This document shows, piece by piece, positions 55,901 through 64,000 of a DNA stretch of 64,000 nt. The notes under the pieces were generated by a model. It did not search any database. It worked only from the letters and a program-made list of their open reading frames with translations, and was not told the DNA's origin. The translations under genes were made by a program, and so were the position numbers. Numbering within the stretch: position 1 is the first letter of the stretch; each line of letters starts with the position of its first letter. This stretch comes from Amyelois transitella (lineage: Eukaryota; Arthropoda; Insecta; Lepidoptera; Pyralidae), in NCBI RefSeq assembly GCF_032362555.1, contig NC_083520.1:558001-622000 (forward strand), written 5' to 3'.

Positions 55901-58900
55901 TTTTCAAACTCTTATTAGTGTTGGGAAGAAGCGACACATGATGAACATGTGCAGAACTATTTTTTTGGCTTTATTCAAGAATCCGTATGTACTAAAAATT
56001 TATAAGCCTCTCGATTTGAAGGAAAGTAAAAGTGCTCTGTTGCCTACCAAATTTCTTTTGGATGTAATACAAGAACAGAAGGACATTATCAATTATTTAG
56101 ATCAAAAATTCAAGATATTAAAAGCTTATCAACAAAAGAATTACTCTGAGATTTTAAAGACGTTAAGTAAAATTAATAAGAGAAGGAATATCAACAGTGA
56201 ACACACAATGGAAGTAATGAATGCTGTAGGATTAACCAAAGATGACGATTTGCTAGTTCTCAATAAAATATTTAGTTGTGAAGCAAATTGTTGCGTCAAA
56301 GATGACAAAGAACCCAGCATAGTATTAGACGTACTCCAGGCATTGTTAGATAAATATTCAAAGTCCATAAATACAGATCTACCGCAACACGTTTTACGGA
56401 AAGCCATGAAATTGTATACGGAACTACTTATCAATAAAGATGTAACAGCGAATCTTACTAATTTAGAGCAAACATTCATAAAATATTTGGAGAATAAACC
56501 ACACGAAGTGGCATTTGTACCAGAAGATATATTCAAAAAGTTTTTCTATGCCAATGCGATTCGGAAATCTACATCGAATTTAGCCTCCATTTTGTTAACA
56601 TTCAATACGAAATTTTGCAAAGTTTTCAAGGAAGAAATGACTAGACCAGAAATTATAAGCCAGAGAGAACTGTGTTTACCCTTAGGTAATGCTGTGTTAA
56701 ATCATAACCAGTTAATGATGAATAAAGAATTCCTACCCGCAATTTACAACGAGTACAAATCAAATATAAATAAACTTCTAGAAAAACCACATAAAGCTGG
56801 ACAAGTTTACCTCACCAACTGGAAATTTATTAAGAAATTAATATTGGAATGTATGGATTTTCAAGATTGTCAAAAAGTTTTTGGAAAGGCTCAGAAATAT
56901 GAAGTAGTTGAGACAAGACATTTAGATCTCATCCAGGCTGTTTACATGAAATTATGCCTTTCAGATGAAGGTCATAAGAAGGAATATTTTAGCAACTATT
57001 TGTTATCTGTGCTTCATATTATAACAACTGCTTTAAAAGAGAGCAGAGGAGATGAAGTGCTAGCTCCTATTATATCTAGCGTTAATGAAGTTATTCGTAT
57101 CTCTAAATCTATCAAAGGTTTTGATATAGAACAGAAAGATGACTTCAAAAAAGTAACAGAGAGCGCTGTTTGGCAGAACTTCTGCAAAATGGTATTGAAG
57201 GATTCATTAAAAGTTAAAAAGGCTGATCAAAGCAACAATTGTGGTCATAAATTTCTGCATTTGCTTAGTACTTTGGTTAAAATTTTATATCCCTCCGATC
57301 ATGAAGATATAGTGTTGCTATTTGACATGGTTACATCCCATTCAGAGTTTTTGAATGTGATGTTGAGCTACCACAGTTCGGAGATTAAGACTAGTTTGGT
57401 CGAGTTTCTGTACACTTTGACGTGTACGAATAAATCTGTCATGAAATTGACTCACGTACCAGTATATTTAAGTTCGTATCACGCGACGCGGAGTCCGTGT
57501 GACCGATTAATTTTAGCAATATTGCATTACTACGAGAGCAATGGTCAACCCGTGAACGAGTATAAGCCTTATGTCTTCGGAGATTCTGCGGCCAATTACT
57601 ACGCAGTCAGGAAAAACAGATCAGCGACTCTATGGAGTCATCCAACTCCTAATAGAGTTCTTAGTTTATTTGACAGAGATGTAATAGAAAGGACTGTAAG
57701 AAATTTCCCTGTGAATCAAAAATTGGTATACCATTACGAACTTCCAAATGAAAATTTGACTCTGACAGATTCATTGATGAAAATTACAAAAGAGGGTATT
57801 CAGAAATCAGTGAAAGATAACGAGGGTGCAGTAAAAGCGTTGATTGCGAATTTGTTTTACTCTGAAACAAATAGCCTTATAACAGATGAAATTTCAAACA
57901 TTTCACACGTTGATTTAGGGCCAGATATTTACGACCCTGCATTCGTATTCCCTCTTTTGAGTCATCTTCTAGCGCCTGGGTCAGTGGCGTCCTGTTTCAA
58001 ACTCCTGCGCACTGGTTTGCTGTCTTTGCCGGTGGCGGCGCTGAGTTCGCTATGTCCCGTGATGAGGGCGGCTGCGTACCATGTCCTACATAGATTCTCT
58101 ATGCTGCTGGAGACTGAAACGTGAGTACTTAATAGTTATTCATTCATTCACATCTTTATCCCTTGCGGGGTAGACAGAGCCAGCAGTCTTGAAAGACTGA
58201 CAGGCCACGTTCAGCTGTTAGGCTTAATGGTAGAATTGAGATTCAAAAAGTGACAGGTCGCTAGCCCAACACCTAAAAGAAGAATCCCAAAGTTTATAAG
58301 CCTATTCCTTAGCGGCATTTTACGTCATCCATGGGAAGGAGATGGATCCTATTCTTTTTTATATTGTGCCGAGAACCACCTAACCCATATTGGATTGTCA
58401 TTGAAATCAAGTTAATTTAGTATTGTGATATATATAATAATATATAAATATGTATAAATATTTCAAAAACCATTTGTGCCTGAATAAGTAAAACAAGGGC
58501 CAACTAGTTTGATTCGTATCAAATCGCGAACAAACCAGAAGGCCTTTTAAAGACTTAAAGACAAATGTGACACAACAGCCCAAAGTGTAAACAAATAAAA
58601 TTAATAAAAAAAAAAAAAAAAACCCATATTGGATCATGGTAACACATCCATTCGCCTGAATGTGCAGCTTTCATAACGATGTTTTCCCTCATCGTTATAT
58701 CATAGGTTAGCAATCAAACTAATGTACATACTTCTATATTGAGATAGATAAAATTATATTGCAAATGCTATTTCAAAGATGATATGCAACGATGCTATGA
58801 TTTAATTTTTTTCAGGAGACACAAGAACGACAAGCTGTTCCTCACAGATTTCGTCACGACCCTCCGTCAGAGCCTATCGGCTAACGCTTCTCCCGACTTC

Positions 58901-59791
58901 AACAACCCACGTCTCCCAGCCATCGATGCCCTCTACCTAGCCCGAGCCCTCATGGTCTCCACTTCCCCAGCAGACCCTCTCTACAAACCAGTCAACAACT
59001 TCTTCATTGCTAAACAACTTGTGGATTTAACAACCGTCCCAGATTTCCTAAGCCTTTTCCATGATAGCGACGTCGAGGCTGCAGAGAGAAGGGCTTGGAT
59101 CTTAGACGTCATCAGGGATGGAACTAAAACTATGACAGACGTAAATGTTATCTTCAAAACTATGTGTCTCAAAATGATTATGGATTTCTACTCCTCAGTA
59201 CTGTGTGATAGAAGGACGAAAGAAAAGATTATAGGAGTTCTGTCCGCTTTGGTGTCTATTCCGAGAGCGTTCGAAATTTTAGTCGAAGGTTACGGATTGA
59301 TGTCGTGGATCAAATCAGCCGTTTCTATTATCAGAAAAGACGACAAGATTTTGGTCGTGAAAATGATTGATTTTGTCAAAAACATGTTGCATAGTCTATG
59401 GATAAACGCGTTGACTAAAAACTTGTCTGTGGCTAAGAATGGGAAGGCAATATTCGAATTGAAAATTAGTAAAGACGTTGAATATGAATTGATGAGAGTT
59501 TTATATGATTTGCAGCAGTACACTAATAGTTTGTATGACGAGGAGTTAGTAGCGTATGTGGATGTTTGTTTAATGCTTTCTAAAAGAACAGTGAAGTTAT
59601 TGAGTAAAGAGCAAATGTTGATTTTCGTCAGTCGCACCGCTTCGTCATTGGAAAGTGAGAGCGTTAAATTGTTAGCTAAAGCTGTAGTTGACAATGATTC
59701 GACTGTGTTATGTAGTAACAATTTGAATGGTTCACAAAGAGATTGTTTGCTTGGAGAGATGACAAGTTTCGTACGTAATTACTTGATGTAA
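52985..59791 (+). CDS. URB1: URB1 (NPA1), nucleolar pre-ribosomal-associated protein 1, three exons
   Basis: Exons 52985-53183, 53419-58120 and 58816-59791, GT-AG and in phase, give 1958 aa, a little shorter than human URB1 (about 2270). The start is ATG 52985 in MGKRKYEE; the frame extends upstream only without an ATG. The N-terminus is lysine-rich and likely nuclear (QKKKKIGGFDVKHF). Residues about 70-400 match the Npa1 N-terminal domain (YLLEYLKIGGNSHEILRQI, LKLLTSMVTLNSDLG, VRTAFVHFMTSFLVEG). The last exon carries the conserved C-terminal domain (YLARALMVSTSPADPLYKPV, LVDLTTVPDFLSLF, WILDVIRDG, SSVLCDRRTKE). The bulk is helical-repeat-like. URB1 is a scaffold in early 60S pre-ribosomes, acting with box C/D snoRNAs and DEAD-box helicases in the nucleolus. 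Exon 2 is one 4.7-kb exon. Confidence 0.93.
58140..58382 (-). repeat. Family A element in URB1 intron 2
   Basis: Near full length, 20 bp after the donor; a family C fragment follows at 58625-58690. Confidence 0.7.
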
Positions 59792-59807
59792 AATAATGTG
59801 AAATATT

Positions 59808-59813
59808 AATAAA
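59808..59813 (+). terminator. Poly(A) signal of URB1
   Basis: AATAAA 17 bp after the stop codon; a second AATAAA is about 22 bp further on. Confidence 0.65.
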
Positions 59814-60229
59814 GAATCGTTTGTAATAAAATAGTGTTAATCAAATTTTGTTGTTTATTTTTTTATGAAATTATATTATTAGACTGAATTTTTTTAAGCT
59901 GTTATTCAAAATCAATGTACCTACTTAGGAATTATGTATTTGATTGCCGCCATTTTGTATTAGAAAAAATGTGTTCCTTTATTAGTCTGTGTAAGTGACT
60001 GACAGTAGGTGATGTAGGTTTAAAAATATAATAGCGGTGAGTTTATTTTTATCATCAAACGGTTCTGAAGTCTAGACTTGCGTGCAAATGTTATTAACTG
60101 TAAAAAGATTTAAATATACACGACAGAGCGGTAATAGACTATCGATCGTGTTATCTGTATCTAAATCTAGAATCTAGATTGTAAAACAGTTTTAGGTTAT
60201 CTCGCGTAAGGCATGCAATCCTTGTAATT

Positions 60230-60380
60230 TTATCACGGGCTGATAAGAGCCGTTACAACTTCAGTTTCGCACGTGTCACTAATTAAGTAACTAAGCGGGG
60301 GTTCTTATTATCTTTTTTCTTTTTTTCTTGGGTTATAAAAGCTAAACGGAACAAAACCGATCAAGAACATAACGAAATAA
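60230..60380 (+). promoter_or_regulatory. Orphan TATA-type promoter candidate
   Basis: TATAAAA at 60334-60340, a GATA-type site CTGATAAGAG near 60240, a CACGTG E-box near 60270, and an initiator-like ATCAAG about 27 bp after the TATA box. No coding exon follows within the window. Confidence 0.35.
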
Positions 60381-60427
60381 GTTCTAATGCTTAGCTTCAA
60401 ATTTCAAAGAAATTAAATTCGAAGAAT

Positions 60428-60655
60428 ATGCGGTGTGGTTCCCGATATCCATAAAAAAAGGGAATAGGATCCACCTCTTACCCAAAGATGTCGTAAAAGG
60501 CGACTAAAGGATAGGATTGTAAACTTGGGATTACTCGTAGGCTCTTGCGACGGGCTAGCAACCTGTCACCATTAGAATCTCAATTCTATTATCAAGCCAA
60601 ATAGCCCGTGGCCTATCAGTCTTTTGGATAGACGTGAATATATATGTATGTATGT
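60428..60655 (+). repeat. Family A element
   Basis: Diverged plus-strand copy immediately downstream of the promoter candidate. Confidence 0.65.
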
Positions 60656-61299
60656 AAATACAACAAAAAAGTACCTACGTTTTATAGTCATTTCATTAGC
60701 GCTCTCCAGGTTACTAATCTGAAATGCCCTGTGACCAGGGAACATGCAAATGAGGACTCCACACTTTCCTTAAAGCCGTTTAACTAATTTTATAGTGAAG
60801 AATCTATAAGTAAAATATCTCTTTACGATTTAAAAGATTTTTTTATTTTACATAAGTCGCAGTCAACAAGAATTATTTATCTGTAGAAGTCACTTGAAGC
60901 CTGCAGATGCATAAAAAAAATAAACAGCAAATGAGCGACCACCCAAACAAGCCTTTCATGTGTGTACAAAGCATGTAAATTCAGTTGTGAAAGACAGACA
61001 CAAAATCTGATATTCACATGTCTTCGTCACTCTTACACGTTGTGATAACCGTGTAAAGAAAATTCCAACTTATACTTATTATAAATGCGAAGTTTGCTTT
61101 TAACGCGTTGTCTACTGAACCGATAGTATTGAAATTTTGCGTATGTATAATTTAGAGTCTGGAGAAGAATAAGCGGTACCTTTCGTCCCGGTAAAAACTG
61201 TAGTTCTCGTGGAATTTGCGAATAACTTGTATTGTTTTGCAGGTGGCGCTAAATTCGCGCTGCCGAAGTTGCGGGTTAAATCTATTATATAGGGATATA
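60656..61299. other. Intergenic, no gene seen
   Basis: Mostly unique; 61080-61290 is Helitron-like debris (CCGAAGTTGCGGGTTAAA end). Confidence 0.4.
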
Positions 61300-61498
61300 C
61301 CGGACAAATTACACAGATTGAGTTAGCCTGTAAGTGTACGAAGTAAGTTCGAGACTTGTGTTACGAGATATTTACTCAACGATACTATATTTTATAATAA
61401 TAATAAATACTTATATTTTATAAACATCCAAGAACCAGGCAAATCAATCTGATTGGCCTGGGTCTTGGATGTTTATCTATATAAGTATTTATTATAAA
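61300..61498. repeat. Two SINE family B pieces head to head
   Basis: 61300-61455 is a minus-strand tail and body. 61455-61498 is a plus-strand piece of the same body (ATTGGCCTGGGTCTTGGATG), making an inverted pair. Confidence 0.65.
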
Positions 61499-61499
61499 A

Positions 61500-62095
61500 C
61501 TAGCTTTCCCCCGCGACTCCGTCCGCGCGGATGTCGGTCTTCGCGTAGATGGTTTATTTCTCCATTTTATTTTCAGTCCGGTCAATTTAGACCAAAAAAT
61601 AGGAATGAAGCTACATTAATTCCCATCAAGCTGAAAATGAGTATAATTGTTTAAAACACAATCAAAAGCATTATTTCAAAATTCCCCATGATTCCGGTTT
61701 AAGGAAAAAAATTACCCAAGGTCAAAGGTAAGAAAATGGGATTTTCACGATTTTCTTCAAAACGTTTTATAGGAAAATTACCTCAGACATAGATTGTAGA
61801 TCATAAAGATATCTATAAAAAGGAATCAATATTTTTTTTTCAATAAAGCTACCGTTTCTGAGATGAAAATGAAGATGATGATGATTACGATGCAAAAAGT
61901 TGCAAGCGTATGCATATTGCATATGCATAAGCACGTCTCGTATATACTCTATGTAGCAGTAATATAAGTAAAAATATTGTTCTGTCGGTAATTTTAACTT
62001 GAATTCAAAATATAAAATATACATAAGTATAATGAAACCCAGTCCCTTCATTTATACTGTAGTGAAACCTTGAGACAACATCTGTCTCTCTGTTT
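61500..62095. other. Repeat-like AT-rich sequence
   Basis: Begins CTAGCTTTCCCCCGCGACTCC, a Helitron-type terminus on the minus strand; its other end was not found. No gene seen. Confidence 0.4.
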
Positions 62096-62138
62096 AATTG
62101 TGTACGTGGCTAGGGTCGTATAGCTGCTTTATCTCAGA

Positions 62139-63146
62139 ATGCTCAACACTGTAGATATTAATGGAGTAAAGTCAAGCGGATCAAGCGTCTCAATTGGTGT
62201 TCCTCAGGGCTCAATTTTAGGACCATTCCTCTTCTTGGTATATGTCAATGACCTGCCTTTTATGGTGGAAAAACAGGCGGGTATAGTGCTGTTTGCCGAT
62301 GACACTTCTTTAATATTTAAATTAGATCGCCATAGCGAAAATGTAAGTTCGGTTAATAATATACTGTCGGCCATATCTATCTGGTTCTCAACCAACAATC
62401 TTCTTTTAAATGCTAATAAGACCCAATGCATTAAATTTACCCTTCCAAACGTAAGGCAGGCCAATACTGACATAATACTGGAAGGCCAGAAATTAGAATT
62501 TGTTGAAAATACAAAGTTTTTAGGAATTATAATTGATGCAAAGCTACAGTGGGGTGCTCATATTTCTAAACTATCCAATAGACTTAGCTCTGCCGCTTAT
62601 GCTGTTAGGAGGATCCGACAATTGACAGATGTAGCTACAGCTAGGCTTGTTTATTTCAGCTATTTTCATAGCTTGTTATCTTATGGTTTACTTTTATGGG
62701 GTAGCGCGGCTGATATACAAACTATTTTTATAATTCAGAAAAGGGCCGTTCGCGCAATTTACGGCTTAGGACCAAGAGACTCATTAAGACAACTCTTTAA
62801 GAAAATAAACATACCTACAGTAGCGTCCCAGTACATTTTTGATCTTATAATGTATGTTAGGAAAAATACCTCTTTTTTTCAAAAAGTTAGTGCCACAACT
62901 GATAGAAATTTACGTAATAAACATAAATTAGTCATACCGTTTCATAGGCTTAGCAAAGTCAGTAAATCATTTATGGGGAACTGTATACGATTTTATAATA
63001 GGTTGGCGGAGTCTGTTCTTGATATGCCCTACCGAAAATTCAAAGAGTATGTAAAGAAAGTACTTTGTGAGAAGGCTTATTATAGGACTGATGATTACCT
63101 TAATGATAAAAACATCTGGCTCGAGCTTGGCACAGGAACCTCGTAA
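62139..63146 (+). pseudogene. Reverse transcriptase fragment of a LINE
   Basis: 335 aa, open to its natural stop. It has the motifs GVPQGSILGPFLFLVYVND and FADDTSL (catalytic FADD), then LNANKTQCIKF, KFLGIIID and a thumb-like LLSYGLLLWG region. The endonuclease and the first half of the RT are missing: a stop lies just upstream (62121) and the next upstream text is not open. Codon use is normal and the frame intact, so the truncation is recent, probably from incomplete reverse transcription. It cannot encode a working protein alone. Confidence 0.8.
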
Positions 63147-63274
63147 TTAATTGTAGTTTAATTTGAACTTAAATCAAAATTTCAGTACACTCTGTACATA
63201 AATCTTTTTAAAATTGGCAATCCATAAAATATATATATATATATATATTTTTCTTTTTTCAATATTAAATCTCA

Positions 63275-63497
63275 TAAATATATAAATCTCCCGTGAACAA
63301 TGTATTCTCCCGTCCACATTATATTCTAAGTATAATTTAATATTGTGAAGTTGACGTTGTTAAAGAAAATGCTGCAGTGCAGTTTGTTACCGCTTCTTCT
63401 GCACTGACGCCTTGGAAGCGGCAGTAAACTTAGTTTTTAAGTAATATATTTGACGTCAACCAAGTTGTTAAACCATACGACAATTATTAAGCGATAT
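63275..63497 (+). repeat. Direct repeat, copy 1 (family D)
   Basis: Identical by eye to 63778-64000. Starts TAAATATATAAATCTCCCG and contains AAATGCTGCAGTGCAG and TTTGACGTCAACC. Confidence 0.9.
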
Positions 63498-63554
63498 AAT
63501 AATATCCTATAATAATGAATAAAAAATTTTGAATTTTGAATTTTTGAATTTTCA

Positions 63555-63780
63555 TGAAATACCGTTAGTCTTTAATAATAGTTGTCCTTGCGGGGATACC
63601 GTTGTCGGCTATGGACACCACGGCCTCTCATGCCCTAGGAGTGCCGGCCGTTTAGAGCGCCATGCCGCCCTAAATGATATAATCCTCCGTGCTCTTGCCA
63701 CCATCCATGTTCCAGCCGTTCTAGAACCAAACGGTCTGGCTCAGGATGATGCCAAGAGACCGGATGGTATGACTTTCTAA
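63555..63780 (+). pseudogene. Fragment of a transposon protein with Cys/His motif
   Basis: Encodes about 75 aa with CPCG-x(8)-GHHGLSC and then [27 protein letters not shown] and KRPDGMTF. The same motif string occurs in proteins of retroelements in many animals, as I recall. It ends abruptly at the repeat boundary, so it is a fragment caught between two copies of the direct repeat. Confidence 0.55.
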
Positions 63781-64000
63781 ATATATAAATCTCCCGTGAA
63801 CAATGTATTCTCCCGTCCACATTATATTCTAAGTATAATTTAATATTGTGAAGTTGACGTTGTTAAAGAAAATGCTGCAGTGCAGTTTGTTACCGCTTCT
63901 TCTGCACTGACGCCTTGGAAGCGGCAGTAAACTTAGTTTTTAAGTAATATATTTGACGTCAACCAAGTTGTTAAACCATACGACAATTATTAAGCGATAT
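63778..64000 (+). repeat. Direct repeat, copy 2 (family D), cut by window end
   Basis: Second copy, offset 503 bp from the first; continues past the window. Confidence 0.9.

Larger units (their letters stand above)
62096..63545 (+). mobile_element. 5'-truncated non-LTR retrotransposon (Jockey/CR1 group)
   Basis: Reverse transcriptase C-terminal half at 62139-63146, followed by a family D-type 3' region that ends in TTTTGAA repeats near 63545. If the two parts belong together, family D is the 3' UTR of this LINE. Confidence 0.6.

Overview
The window is nuclear DNA from an insect, most likely a ditrysian moth. Three things point there: AT-rich sequence with short GT-AG introns, insect-type STING, SNRNP40, NME6, NUP42, ENKD1 and URB1 genes, and dense repeats typical of Lepidoptera (Helitrons ending in CTAG-T, tRNA-derived SINEs, and a CATA-tailed interspersed element with about 36 copies here). 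The species cannot be told from the sequence.

Layout. 1-13.2 kb is almost entirely repeats, with no gene that I can support. 13.4-18.5 kb (minus) holds a six-exon gene that open reading frames alone do not reveal; its protein resembles vertebrate C2orf81, and a 15-bp minisatellite sits in one intron. 19.4-21.3 kb (plus) is ENKD1, divergent from the first gene. 22.1-28.7 kb is a complete, young BEL/Pao LTR retrotransposon with near-identical LTRs, a 5-bp target duplication and one intact 1746-aa polyprotein. 29.7-31.5 kb (minus) is NME6, head-to-head with SNRNP40 (32.0-36.4 kb, plus). SNRNP40 in turn runs tail-to-tail into NUP42 (37.0-39.0 kb, minus). 39.9-49.8 kb (plus) is STING, with two possible first coding exons. 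53.0-59.8 kb (plus) is URB1. From 59.8 kb to the end are an orphan TATA-type promoter candidate, more repeats, a 5'-truncated non-LTR retrotransposon and a 503-bp-spaced direct repeat that continues past the window edge.

Functions. SNRNP40 (U5 snRNP), NUP42 (mRNA export) and URB1 (60S assembly) are RNA-metabolism housekeeping genes; NME6 belongs to the nucleoside diphosphate kinase family. ENKD1 and the C2orf81-like gene are both linked to cilia or testis in vertebrates and may share a control region. STING is the cyclic-dinucleotide receptor of innate immunity; here it keeps the ligand-pocket residues and, as in other invertebrates, lacks the vertebrate C-terminal signalling tail.

All gene models were built by hand from splice-site and reading-phase agreement. 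Names rest on recalled family sequence, not on database searches. Repeat edges are approximate unless terminal motifs are stated.
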